A stretch of 64,000 bases of DNA from Lineus longissimus (Eukaryota > Nemertea > Pilidiophora > Heteronemertea > Lineidae): positions 29,219,501-29,283,500 of the forward strand of contig NC_088308.1 in NCBI RefSeq assembly GCF_910592395.1, read 5' to 3'. Numbering within the stretch: position 1 is the stretch's first letter; every line of letters starts with the position of its first letter. A model generated the notes under the pieces. It searched no databases, was not told the DNA's origin, and worked only from the letters and a program-made list of their open reading frames with translations. Shown here piece after piece: positions 23,203 through 36,100 of the stretch. Made by a program: the position numbers and the translations under genes.

Positions 23203-26200
23203 CCAAAACAGTTTGAGATGTGAGAAGATGAGTATTGTTGTTCATAGAATGGTGAAGCTCTTTATTCGATATAGAGCTTGGAGTTATTGTTTAACTACAA
23301 TATGTAATATCCTTTTTCTGGTCTACATTTCGTGAAGGGGTAAATCTTTCGTTTAGTGGTTACCTAGAATTTGATTGGTGCTAAGTTAACCTTTCTAAAA
23401 AATGATATTTCGAGTTCACGAAGAAGCATTGCATGGGCACAAAATGTTATTAAAGGTTATAAATGAAATATAAGTGAAATCCTTCTCTTGTCAAGCATGT
23501 CAAGGAGATGTACTAAGTTAACAACTCCGTGGACCATTTAACAAGCCAACTCTTCCTTCATCTAGGATGCTGCCTGCCAAAACGAATCCTCAGTGGTTTA
23601 ATAGTCTCTCATTTGTATGCAGTCCACCTTCGCTTTCTCGACTTGTCCACTTAGTTAATGGTTAGGCTGAAGGTGATATCAATCCTAGCAACTTGATCGC
23701 TACTATTACAACACCATCAATGTGGCGTGTGGCCATTTCCAGGATGAGAAAGACGGCCCTGTAATGACCACTTTAACACTATAAACATGATTAGCTACAT
23801 CTGGAAAGTCGAAATGTGCGTTTTAGCAAAATGGAACCAAGTGATGACCAAGACTACCTCTGTCTTGAACCTTAACAAGCAATCGAACTTTATCTGTAGA
23901 GTGGAAATGGTTTGAGATGTTCAATCTTTATTTTTTGCACAACACACCAGGATGTTCAGCAACCATATCAACTTTTTTGCTGGTTCATAACCTAATGCAC
24001 AACGGTGTTGACGCATTCCGTTGTAGTTGGTCATTAACTTAACAAGGAGTGTCCGATGTCATTGCTATGCTAGGCATGGTATCCTGATGTTTCAAACATT
24101 GTCATGGCTCGGCAACAGCCATTAGTGACAGCAACGGATGATTTCTCAATCTCCCTAAGAATGGGAGCCATGCTTTATATTCCTGGCGAATTCCCCGTCT
24201 CGGCTTTTAGATAAATGGCTTTAGAAAGGTTCGACTTGCTTCTATCCAAGTGATGGACTATTCTTTTTGTCTTGGGCTGGCTCATCCATGGAACAATACC
24301 AGCACGTTTAGCAGTAATGGGGCACCTCCTCAATGCTCCTCGCTTGCTACAGTTAGGGTAATGGAATGCAAGCCACACCTGAACATAAATCATTTGATTA
24401 CAGTCATTAGACCTTTAGACTCATTGATGACATTTCATAAAGCTGTATTAAAGCACAATATAGATTATCACCAATTAGTCACTTTAGAACAGCCCTCACT
24501 TGAGAGACCAGGGGGAAGTTGGCGAAACATCTGAAGCAACATTCGGCACAATCCTAGGAAACCTTTCATCTGGCCAGTTGTAATCATGGACATGAACATA
24601 GCTGTTCTCAATCATGGTCTTCTTTTCTTGTTTGGAAAGCCTTTTGATAAGTAGAAGTTCCATTGCAACCGCGAGATAGCAAAACAGTGATTGGAAGACC
24701 CAGGGCATGTACATTCCACCACACTCTAGCAAACCCCATACCTCAACTATCATCGCAACATAGGATCATAAGTAACCGCGGTGAACTGTTTTTACCAGCC
24801 ATACATAATTCATTGTCACAGCGAAGGTTATCGATCACTATCCTATAATTAGATTACCATGCGAGGAGAGCAAACAATTTCAACTAATAATCGTGACGTC
24901 GGCAATTACCGGTGAATTAACGATCCTCAAGAGTCGAGAGCAGCATTAATAATTTCCATGTCATATCCCTTCATGGTTTAGAATCTCATTACCTAGATGT
25001 ATGGTCTTATCTACCTATGGCCACTACACTTAGTTGACCTTCTCTTCCTGAAGGTCGTCCTGTGCAGAAATTCATCATATTAATCACTCATGGGACACAA
25101 TATTGACTCAAGTTTTGACTTAATTGCCTAGGAATTCAATTAGCCTTAGTGTCTTATCTAGATGTTCCTGGACAGACTCGTCACTGCACTGTTTGATGAT
25201 ACCATCAATGACGAAGTTCAATGACAGATATATCATCTACTTTGCTGGATTGATGTGGTTCTATTAACTTCTTTACTTTTTTCAGACGTGTAGCCATGTC
25301 CGGCAGGATTCCAGATTATCGGATCTCTGGACATGGAAGTATACCAGTCGTGGACTTAATAATTTTTTAACTGTAATCTGCCTAATGAGACGTCTGTGAT
25401 GCGGAGGTTTTGATGAAGATACAAACAAGACTTATACTGCTATTCGTCTACTGGAAACATCCTTGAAGGAGAAGGGCCAAAACATAAAAGTTTTGTTCTC
25501 TAAGACCACTCCTCGGGATGTACCTCTTGTTTACAAACCCTAGTGATGTGTGCCATGAAATACTATCTCCTTTCTCGTCTCCTCCACGCCACTATCGATT
25601 GACTGCTCATTACTCGCTGAGTCGGTGCCTTATCTTCCATGGACACTATTCCAATAGGTAACCTTCCTGCTGCTGAGGTCAGTGGCTTAAGCAACTCATC
25701 AGCCCGATCTCCCTGAATGTCTACTAATTGATTTTATCATTAGCCTTCTCACACTCTTCATAATGGGTTAGCTGAACTAGCTTTCATTCTACTGCGTCTT
25801 TAGCTTGCAAAGAGGTTTGGGGGAATGTGATGCTTTTGTTTCTCAATTTAGCTTTTGTTTTGATATGGCAGTATTGACAGTTTTGTGTGCTGGAAAGAAC
25901 TCTGCTGTTACTTTCTCTATGAACTGTTGTGATGTTCCTCACTTGGGAGTTTGGCGAGTCGATCAGGAACCAGCCACGACTTTCTTGTCATGAAAGTGGT
26001 AATGTTGATTTCATTTTGGCTGTGCACACAGCAGGTGGTTTTGACAAGCCCTTTTTCTTTGCACCATCCGTTCCACGGTAATTGACAAGTACTAAGTGAT
26101 TTCCACCAACGCATTGATGAGGTCTTGATAGCGGTTATTGGTAATAACAAATGGAGATTGTATTAAGATAACTGGAACATTAGCAATTTAGATTGTTATC

Positions 26201-26841
26201 TAAGAAGCGGCATTTATAAATCAGTAAATGATTTATGGAGCAGAATAGGCCTCCACGCTTATCGGGAATGGTTGAGTAAAGCCATTCAAAGAATTCAAAA
26301 CCATTTTGTTCGGAATGTTGTTGATTGTAGGATTACAATATAGGCCTATTGTTCACTGTGCACTTTGACAGCGATCATGGCACACCATTACATCATCACA
26401 AGCAGCTGACATGAACTGTTTTAGCACATTAGACTTGTTGCCTGAGGTAATCAAAACATACGAAATTCATGCAAGTTTAAAGCAGGTGGTCGATTGACGA
26501 TTATTCTGCCGCTTCCTTTCCCCAAACGTTGGACGGAAATGAAGCAGTATAACACTATGGTGTTAGATACGGGCAGCTGAGATCTGTCCGGAAGCATACG
26601 TCGGCAGTTTCAGTGAAATACTTGATGTAATTCTATGCAGTTAGTGTTTACTCTTTATGCATCAGCGGCAGTGTTAACTTTGCATGCCATCGCTTCATTG
26701 GTTTCTCTAGGTCATTGTGTACCAAATATTCCCGTACGCCTCATGTGTTCTTTTCAAAAGTTTATTCTCTTGAAATACATTTCGAGGTGGATTCGCTCAC
26801 CATTCACCATTCAAGCCAGTGATCAGTTCTTAAAGTAGTCA
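23203..26841. other. Gene-less stretch, nothing recognised
   Basis: Frames are at most 94 codons and overlap on opposite strands near 24.2-24.8 kb. At 25288 a T-rich acceptor ending TTTTTTCAG is followed by about 27 open codons to a TAA, with a protein-like but unrecognised peptide. Around 24885-24925 there is a CRE-like TGACGTC and an imperfect palindrome centred on ACCGGT. Confidence 0.45.
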
Positions 26842-27261
26842 TTACTCCATGTCGTTCCACTCCTTTTCTATAGCCTCTAGCTTGATACCAAAGGTGCAAA
26901 TATCCCTACAGCCCTGGGTAATGATAGAGCGCGGCAATGCTTTTTGCCCTGATGGCAGGTGGGCTAGGTCTGATATGTGATAGCGATGATGCCAGATCCC
27001 AGCAGCTACCCAGCTTAGATGTTGACTAATTGGTAAGGGATATGAAGGGATGGCGGTACAGCTCGAGGCTCTGTGATAGAATGTAGAATCAATGTGAAAG
27101 GCAATAATGACTGGACCATCTTTTTCCTGGCGGGTCAATGTATCTTTACCCAAATACGTATCGTTTTGGTGTAACACGACGGGAGCACAGATCAGGCCAT
27201 TTTGGTGCCCAGCAATAAGTTGGTCAGAAATCATCATAACCTGACTGATCCAGTCGAGCAC
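26842..27261 (-). CDS. Hypothetical 139-codon open frame, unrecognised; possibly not coding
   Basis: One of the two longest open frames in the window, and the longest outside the tandem arrays. The listed start is a GTG; the frame stays open upstream for about six further codons and the first ATG lies a few codons inside, so no start is convincing. The C-terminal third (around residues 115-139) has a charged helix-like composition ending EKEWNDME before a TAA. I see no signal peptide, membrane segment or known motif. On the minus strand a weak AG acceptor lies just upstream, so it could be a last exon or a decayed gene. A frame of this length is expected roughly once by chance in 64 kb at this composition, so support is weak. 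Confidence 0.2.
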   Translation of the reverse strand: MLDWISQVMMISDQLIAGHQNGLICAPVVLHQNDTYLGKDTLTRQEKDGPVIIAFHIDSTFYHRASSCTAIPSYPLPISQHLSWVAAGIWHHRYHISDLAHLPSGQKALPRSIITQGCRDICTFGIKLEAIEKEWNDME

Positions 27262-30240
27262 AATCCTGCCATTGAGAATTCAAAACCCCTAAACCCATCC
27301 TTAAGTATTGATTCATTCAAAGCTTCTAAGTTTACCCGATAATATGGTTGCATGTTGATAACATTACTTCAAATTACTGGAGTCAATCACATTCGCATTA
27401 ACTTTTCATACGTCTACTTCGCCTCATCAGAGCTGCATGCGGGATGACTTGAGATGAAGATTGATGACGTCTAATTGGCCGTACTCACCTGAGTGTATCC
27501 AATACTCTTCTTTCCTTCCCAATCACTGAATGAATTCAATATAAGTTGGAGGTGACAGTATGCACATTGGAGTACTCTGCACTATTCTAATTTCATTTCC
27601 AATTCAAACATCTGAACCTAATCCTTAATGTCCCACATTTCTGTACTAAGCTTGATAGATATGGGTGAAACATGCAACGAACTAATTAAAGCAGAACATT
27701 CTGCCTTGGATAATTTGTGGGTATGTCATGAATTATGAAGCAATATTGAATCTCGATCATTCTGATGCTTTCCATGATCGTTGCCTTCTCATGATTCCAC
27801 TCTCGTGTCACCATTCTGTGTGCAGCAGGCTCTTCGATTACTGGAATGCTCTAACTGTTGAACACTTCACTCCCAAATTCTCAAGATGATATATTGTGTA
27901 ACCCGCAGTAAAGCTCTCAAAATCTATTTGCAAGTTAACGATGTCCATTTTCCTTAAGCAAACCAACCCGTTGTTTTCAAAAGCAAACCAACTTCTTCTA
28001 AAAAGCTGACAACATTATTGGCATCTCAGTTTCGTCTGGTGTACTCAATTCCTTGTCGGGTCATTCTTGAGAAGCCTGAGAGAGTTGTGAAGCTAGTCGA
28101 AGGCTTACGCTTCTGCCTTATCTTTGGCTAATTCAAATACAGTCAAAAGCAATGTGTCCAAATATTATAACCATATTGCTGAACGAGGTAGGTTGGCTAA
28201 CATTGGTAATGAGCCAATGGCTATGAAAGTCTTTCACAAATAGATGGTGATCAAGTGTTGGTTTCTTGGTCCAGCCTCAGATAAATGTGTTAATGAAGAG
28301 TGTTACCTCTCCGGTTCGTAATCATGCTAAAGTTACTTTAAACTGCATCCTGGAAGCGTTATCAAATGATCCTTAGCTAGAGCTAATCTATAAAAGAAGC
28401 TGTTTGCTTTAATTTGAAAGATCTTACGCCAAATTACTTTTGGTAGCTGGTGATGAAGCATATGCTGAGTTTACACATATCTCATGTGAGGAAGGAGGAC
28501 ACAGCTTTGTGAAGTAAGCTCATTAGCTGATGGAGGTGAGAAGTGGTCTGCTGGGCGCTGCGTGACTCCATCGCTTGGTTTCCTTGAAAGGTTGATGACC
28601 TTTGCAGTTCAAGGTCACATGAGCAGCATTGCTGTCTTAAGTGGTTAATAACCACGGGACGATAGGGCGCTACGAGGGCGTACGGCTCTCACCAATACTC
28701 TGATGACTGGTATGATACTACTGCAGGTACAGGCAGGCCCGGCCAACTCGCTCACGAATTGGCAACTACCACATAATCATGATTTGCAAGCCTTGCCTTC
28801 TCAACTGCATTAGCAAGACTAACTAAGAGGCCAGGTCCACTCATTGGAAGGACATCCCTGATCGAACGACGACATTATCCATTTTAAAATAGTGGTCATC
28901 ACTCAGCTACCTCTGCAACTAAAACCAGACGAGTGTTCGTATTATGTTAGTGTCAGAAAGGTGCAAGGGTAGGCAACCCTAGAATTGTTGGAAAGCTCGA
29001 CAAGATCCATGCCCCACGGCCCAAAACATCAAAGTGAACAGCCAAACATCAATGTCATAATGAGATTGTGGGAAGTGGTAATTGGTCCAATTTGTTGAGG
29101 ATAAAACCTACACAAATGTGCCTTGAGAATGGGGCACCAAGCTTCTCTATATGATATTGATAGTTAGAGTGACGCTACCGGGCTTCCCTGGCAATAGGTG
29201 TCGTATTATGACTGTTTCCATGATAATAAAGGTAACTGATCTAAAAACAGATAGGCGATCAACCCCATCAAAGTACTGCGTTCTTATTTTTCATCTTTGT
29301 CTGTGTGGGCTATTCTGTTATTCGATATGAAACTCAGACATTATCGATATCTGTAGGCGGAAGGTACCAGGTTCAAAAACACTTTAACGGCAAAAACATT
29401 GCTGGATAATGGAAGAGTAAAAACCAAGATTAAAACAACTGCCAAATCAGAACTTTTAAGATTGATAGATAATCAATTACCGCAGTTCTGCATTGTTCTG
29501 TAAACCTTTAAAGCTAAACTCTATTTTCTGCCAGTTTGGCTTTGAGGTGAGCTTTCATGTAGTCGAAAATGTGATCAAAAATACTAGTAGGTGTTCCTCT
29601 TATTGATTTATTGCTAAATCGGGTAAGACAGGGAGTCTCTAAATAGTAATTTAAAAAAAAGTATAATGCTGCGGTACATCCGTGTGGCTGCCACTTCAGT
29701 TGAGAAAAATGGCTTTAAGACCTGAAAGACTATTTGTCACTCGTTTAGGTGATTGCACTCAATTCCAAATGATGTTATTGAAAATCACTATATTCGTGAT
29801 GCGAAATTTGAGTCTTGGAATTGGTGTTGTTGTTGGAAATGTCCTCACCTCCTATATTTACCATAATGGTTGCGATTATTGTAAATACCATAGGTTATTT
29901 CGATAGGATAGCTTGCGTTTATCGTGATTGTCCAACTCCTGTTATCCCAATACGCCTCGGGTTAGGATATTCTCAAATGAAAAACATGATTTTTGATCAA
30001 TAGAAATGTGAACAAATAAAAAGTATTGAATTTCGCTTAGAACAATCTGGAAGAGTTTTAATCAAAATGACATGTCAATTTACCGATTCAGTTCTATATA
30101 TCATTTCAAATAATCCGAATAAAATATTCTATCTTATGTCTTGTTTACCGAACACTTCTATCAGAATGATACTTTATCATGATGCGTTTCATCTTTGATA
30201 TGTCTAGTGTGCTTATATCAGAGATACAAGTTTGTTTAAC
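27262..30240. other. Gene-less stretch with a nuclear-receptor-like palindrome
   Basis: No credible coding frame; the longest is 74 codons (plus 29682-29906). It contains the everted AGGTCA half-sites at 28596-28617, described separately. The segment 29.4-30.2 kb is more AT-rich, with no recognisable element ends. Confidence 0.45.
28596..28617. promoter_or_regulatory. Everted pair of AGGTCA half-sites
   Basis: TGACCTTTG is followed after a short spacer by TTCAAGGTCA, giving two nuclear-receptor half-sites pointing away from each other. The right half, TCAAGGTCA, is the extended monomer site known for FTZ-F1/SF-1 and ERR-type receptors. The motif is directly visible. Binding and function are inference. 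Confidence 0.25.
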
Positions 30241-30335
30241 GGCTGGTGGCGTTTTGGATATGGGTGCCGGAGTGCGCAGTAAAACATCAGCGCATGTCAT
30301 CTCTGAAGTGCCGGGTTCGATTCGTGGTCGGTTCT
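30241..30335 (+). pseudogene. Decayed tRNA-like or SINE-head segment
   Basis: A B-box-like GGTTCGATTC at 30314-30323 lies 67 bp downstream of an A-box-like TGGCG...GG at 30247-30257. The order and spacing suit a class II tRNA or a tRNA-derived SINE head. The A box is degenerate, no cloverleaf with paired acceptor ends can be drawn, and no Pol III T-run is adjacent. It may be an old SINE fragment or coincidence. Confidence 0.3.
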
Positions 30336-32340
30336 GGTCTACTCATGTGGTAGGGTGGTAACCGTCATTAGAGACGAGAAAGAAGGCCTACGACAGTGCT
30401 ACAGGTCACCCTGATGATGCAGCCAAACGGTTTGTGGATTAGCTAATGCATTGGCAACAACCTAAACAGTGCTTTATATACTAATACCCCATCAAATCAA
30501 TCTATACAATTCTGAAGAGCCAATTAATTCTGGGAATAAAGCGCGTGTTACCCGTCCTTAGTGCACCAATTATTACTTGAATTATAAATCATCCACCATT
30601 AAAAACATTTCTCTAAACAAAATCTGAAAACGCTGCAAAACAATTGTATCAAATATCAAGTAATCTGGAAACTCTACACAGGAGCTTGTGGCTTTTTGTG
30701 ATTATTTTCAACTCCCCAAAACTATCAATTTTAAAACTGAGAATAACCTGCAAGTGCCAATTTACAATGGTGTCACGTTACGCAAACTGCAAATTGTTGC
30801 ATCGCCAAATGAAATCAAAGATTTTCACGACTAGATATTGATCATGGGGGCCACACCTTGCGGAGGAGGGGATGGAATTCACCGTAAATTGTCGCTCTCC
30901 TGTTTCTGACTGCGGTTAGTTGTCTGTGCAGGGGAAAAGTTATTGGCTTTCCTGGCATGAGTTTATTTTCTGCGACACATTTCGTTCAACTTGTAATGGA
31001 AATACTTTATCATTATGTCTGCTTTGTCCATACGATGGTCTGTCATACTCGTAAGGTGGTAAAGTTAGTTTGATAGTGATTAATGAGATGCCGACGAAAT
31101 GGATAAAAACAATTCGAAAGAGCAGTTATGGTGCTGTCGAAGTAATGCCCTATCATGCCACTGTTGATTATGTAACGAATATCCCATATCTACTGATATA
31201 TTGTGAAATGAAGCCATAATCAATTTCCTGGTCGATTAGTACTGGTTTTATCAATGTATCAAAGTATCAATACCAAATGATTCAATTATCAATTGATTAA
31301 GCCAAAACAGGTTACTCCGATTGCATCGATCTATAGTTCTATTAAGCTGAAGTTCATCATCTCTATCTTCCCTAATGATATCAGCTATTGACGTTTTATG
31401 CTGTTTATCAGCAGGGATTCGAACTGATATCACAAGTTTCATATTTCAATATTGGAACATAATGACACTTTGAAACAAGCTAGAGATGGATAAAGATCGG
31501 GGGTTTGAGCCTGAGAACAGGAACTATTTAGTAATGATCACAGTACGACTCCAAAAGTAATTCATCTTGCTAATGTGCTGATGAACCCCCACCTTGATCT
31601 AAGAACCCTGAAATCAACATTGTAGTGTGTTACAAGATTTGAAAAACTGTCAGCCGTGACAAATTGCTTACATATGGCCTATTGTTGCTTTCACGCCTCG
31701 TCGTCAATCTGAACACGATTATAAGTGTCAAAAGACAAATGACAAAACTTTACAATCCTGCCGCGGACGTAATCATGAACGTTTGAGATTTACTGCTAAT
31801 GACAACAGTGGCACACGGTCTTTTGTCCCTTGTTTCCAAACATTAAAACATGCTGGTTCATAAAAACGAATTGTAGTAAATGGATCGATTTCCTGCTGTA
31901 GAATTGTGTCCCCTATTATCAGAACTGTCTAAATTTATACTGCTATAAATTTATCTGTTGGCTGTGACTTTTTGTGTTTCTGTGGTTGGATGTATCACTG
32001 ATAACGACATTTGAGCTGACTGAAGTGGGAGTCAATGTGACCTTGAGAATCTGACTCTAAATAGCAGGGTGTCACGTAACAGAGAATCATTAATCCACAG
32101 TTTGTCATCAAATCTTAACTCCACAGGTTGTGTGATCGCCTACAGTGGCCCGAGGCTATGCTCAGGAGGTCGACTCTTGCAAATTGCGATGTGAACTTTT
32201 GTACCTCTTTGTTCTGTGCGAGCAGCAGATTGAAGTAACTCTGAGTCACTATTTCAATCCTGATCGTAACATACTGTTTGATTATACATTAAAGGCTCGA
32301 ATATCTGTTCACATTCATACTCACATTTCACCTGTCAATC
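30336..32340. other. Gene-less AT-rich stretch, nothing recognised
   Basis: Only frames up to 65 codons are present before 32145. The 90-codon plus frame at 32145-32417 runs into the transposon fragment at 32341, so its C-terminus is repeat-derived and it is not considered a gene. Confidence 0.45.
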
Positions 32341-32478
32341 AGTTGAAAATTTTGAAATATTTTCAAAGTCCAAAAAGTTATGGGACTGATGAAATGGGTG
32401 ATGTTGGTTCATTTTGAGCGAAAAAAAAAGTGAAAAAAAAAATTTGTATTTAGAAATTTTTTCATCAGTCAGTCAGTT
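32341..32478 (+). mobile_element. Core fragment of the inverted-repeat element family
   Basis: In the reverse orientation to the 7.1-kb and 23.1-kb copies, it carries GTTGAAAATTTTGAA, then TTTTCAAAGTCCAAAAA, GGGACTGATGA and TTCATTTTGAGCG, followed by a poly-A/GTGAAAA tract and GAAATTTTTTCATC. This is the same order as in the complete copy at 46635-46963. No CAGTGG terminal repeat is found on either side, so it is an internal remnant about 140 bp long. Confidence 0.7.
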
Positions 32479-32893
32479 GAAACGCATTACTTATGCCTGA
32501 GATCTTTGCTTTACGTTGCTGCACTGTGATGAGCAAGATTTGGCTGTCTTTGAAGGCTTCAAACGCCCATCCTCCCTGTCAGGCCAACCACATGACTTTG
32601 ATCAGATCTTTGGAGCTTTTGAATCACAGATATCACTGATTTCAGTTCATATGGATGGTTTCATAGAACCTCACGGCAACGGTCTTGAAACTGTCTTACC
32701 CCCAAAGACTTTCTTTTCCAATAATATTGCTGTTTCTTTATTGGGAATCTTTACAGTGTTGGCTCTAACTTGCATCATTATAAATCCTCCATTGTTTTGC
32801 TTCGTCTATCTTGATCCTAATGAGTACTTTTCCCATCGCACAGTCTCCTGTAATCCTTTGTTTGAAGAGCTTGTCTTAACTGTCTTCTAAAGG

Positions 32894-32977
32894 ATGCACG
32901 AGAAGGAATCGCCTTGGGCTCGGCTTCCGGTAGGATTAGCCCTGTTTGCATTGTCGCATCTTGTCCAAGGATTTCAG
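32894..32977 (+). other. Candidate first coding exon with signal-peptide-like sequence
   Basis: An ATG with A at -3 and an in-frame TAA two codons upstream opens a 28-codon stretch. It has a charged start (MHEKESPWAR), a hydrophobic run (LPVGLALFALSHLV) and a small-residue end (QG). It is followed exactly by CAG then GTAGAG, a good splice donor in phase 0. An exon break just after a signal sequence is common in animal secreted proteins. Unspliced, the frame would continue to 33103. The same frame upstream (32516-32887) is also open, so the region 32516-33103 has only one stop. No matching second exon was identified and the peptide is not recognised, so chance remains likely. Confidence 0.25.
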
Positions 32978-33103
32978 GTAGAGATCTCGGAGTACAATGG
33001 ACATCATGTTATTCGCTACTCCTGCTACTTGCTCACGGAAGTTGACTCATCTGTGGCTTTATTTTCACATGTTTTTAGCTGCATTTGTTATTTTTATTCA
33101 TAA

Positions 33104-36100
33104 ATTGTAAGTCCGGGATTGAAACAATAAAAATAAAGGTTTTAGCTCCTCACATGAGAGCTATGGCAGATAAGAGCTACCGTAAAAGTTATCATTTTTG
33201 TTGTATTTTGGAGCAGTCGGATATCAACTTATTGGAAAAAAGCTGTCAGCTCGTTGGTTTGGTATTGTCTCCATCTGGGTGCAGTGATAATGACGATTGC
33301 ATGTTAACTCCAATTTCATGTCAGGGCGGAGTGTTCTACCATGATTTCCTTGTTCAAACCTGAAGAGTGCCTTTGTTTTCACATTGTTGACAATTGTCAA
33401 GGACAGGGGTTTGTCTGTTTCATTGTCTACGGTTCCATTGTCTTTTTGATTATATCAATGTATTGATGGAACTTCGACAGTTGTTGCATGTTGCACGGTT
33501 CGAGACTCTGTGTTTGTTTCCGTGATAGAATTGGACCTTCTAATTAGAGAGCCTATCAATACAAACAGATATCAACCATATCTACCTTGAAATTAGACAG
33601 GAGCTTTATACCAAGCATTCCAACAAGGCCTCAACAAGATTTTAAGTTAGAAACAGTCTTTGTATGCTATGTTTCATTAGTTCAGGTATACCGCTCATCT
33701 GAAAAGCTCTGTAACCCAAAGAACTGCCTGTGCTCTTCCCTACCTTTCCATATTTTGCGCTGATTGATGTTGATATCTCTGATCAAAGCTCACCTAATAG
33801 GTGAGTATCTCAACTTGTCATCTGGGTCTTCTACTTGATTGGTCAAGTTGTCCGTGATAATCATGGGTCACATTGTTCAAGACGAGACAGGGGTCCAATC
33901 CTGACGATGACACAATGACCTGTCACGTCTGCGGCTTTATTTTGAAAAGCATGTCCTGTATTATTCCGTGCTGATGGGTCCCTTTCCTTTGTTTCATCAT
34001 TGGGGCTTGAGGCATGGCGCAATTTCTTAACGTCTGCTCCTGTTCCAGGGGTCAAAGGTGACAATGATGACTGTATCCAAAAGCAGCTACTGTTCGACTG
34101 AAAAGCATTATTTCCAGTCATCATAAAAACGTCATATGTTAGCAGTAAAATGCAATCATTGATTTCAGATGATGATGAACTTCTCAGAGAAAAAACAAAA
34201 TGGGTGGGCAGTTTACTCTGTATCAACCATGTGGTCAGCGGTAATTATTATTCTCCCTCATACACCGAACATTAGATTAACGATAGCAGACATCGAAGAT
34301 GCCTTAATAAAAGAAACTGTTTGATCTGGCCTGATAGAGCCGCCCATTAGCCACTGGAATAAATGCGCACATTGTTTGATACTTGCCTGAGGGTCGGGCG
34401 CAGCAATTGTTACATTGAAATTACATCAAATGTTTTGGATGTTGATTATTATAATGATGCATCGTATTACAGTATCCTCATACTATTAGTTCTGACAATA
34501 ACACAATAGTAGGGGAACACAAGTCACGAGATAGTCAGATGACGCGATCCACGATTCCCGGTGGTACATACTATCATTTAGTGATCCACAGCTGACGTTA
34601 TAGTGAGACCTTCAATTACTAATGATGTGTTCATCCTTCCTTTCCTTGCACTCCAAGTCTAATGTTAATTAGTAGAAGATGATATATTCCCTCATATTCT
34701 ATCACCTGAGCTTAAATCTAGGCGCTGTTAATTACTGCTATTGGACACATTGGAAAGTTCAATGATTTATGATGACAAGTTTCGCGAAAACATGGCCAGG
34801 TATCGAGAAGGTGGTGAGCGAGGTGACCACTAGAAGAACTTCATTCGTATTCACAATGCTAAATCTCATGTTCAGGTCACAAACAGACAGATCATGACCG
34901 TGATTTTATCGAAAAGAACGATCACTCATTCTTGAAGTGAAATCTAAACGATTGGAGGTATTTTAATGCATCGGCCAGCACCATTCCCAGTTCACCGTCC
35001 TGACTAGCATATACATTTGCAATTTATATAAAATCAGTCACAATTCCATTTCCTTATTTCGATAGGAGTTGTCGTTATTTTTAAAAAAAGAAATGCAACT
35101 ATGACATGCAAAGATGGTAAAGAAATACCACTGCCAAGGTAAAGTAACCATCGTATTGACAGATATTATGCCGTTTTTCATGCTTCATCTGAAGATGTTG
35201 AAATATCCTCTGACTTGTCTTCCACGTGGCTTCCTCGCCACAGGTTCCGTAGCCTTGTTCCTGAAGTCTTCTCGATCTTTGGAATCATATTGGTGAAGTA
35301 ATACGATGTTCAATGGACGAGTTATGGCATTATTGGCATCTTACAGTGTGTTAGAACCTGTTGAATAGACCCATTACACACCTATTACTGATAAAGCCAC
35401 TCGGAGGAAACATTCTTTGGAATGGCTCTTTCTGCCAAATGGTTTCTTACTTTGCTTTTGGAAAGTAATATTGAAGAAAGAAATTGGTTTTATGCAGTTT
35501 CTGTCATATTGAATAAGAGATAGTAGCAAATTACGCTTTTAAGATGTAGATGTGAGACCATTTCTGATTGGTCAGTATCGTCATCAATCCTACCTTTGGT
35601 CAATAAGATTGTATGTTTCATCTTGTGTTAGATTTAGTTGATTAATCTTGGCTGCATCTATCTGTCGTTTGAGTTGATTCTTTCGCTCAGTCCTCTAATT
35701 CCTGTCAAGTTATTTTTAAGATTCGGCTCCATCTACGTGTATACAGCGGCATATTATCTTTCAAATCCACTAGTCCAGTTACATCAACTTCTCTCATCAA
35801 AATGACATCTAAAGCTTAGCTTCCTTTTGGTCCATTTTCCAACTGATTGCCCGATAAAAGTCACATCACTCTATCTATTTGGGATAATGGCCATTGCCTT
35901 TCTGCCCAGCCATGTTACCACCTAATTGCATGTTAGCTTTGGGACACAGATACCCTTCATTGATTTTTGGTGGTTTGATGTCTTTTCACATGACATGATA
36001 TTGATCCTGTTCCCTCGTGAGCGCGGAGGTATTTACGCTGGCTAAGAGATAATGATGCCACGCTAAGAGAGAAACATATCTGCCATCATCAAACAGCTTA

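Noticed and set aside
31415-31426. Reverse-strand GTTCGAATCCC resembling a tRNA B box
   Set aside because: No A box or T-stem partner at the right spacing on that strand.
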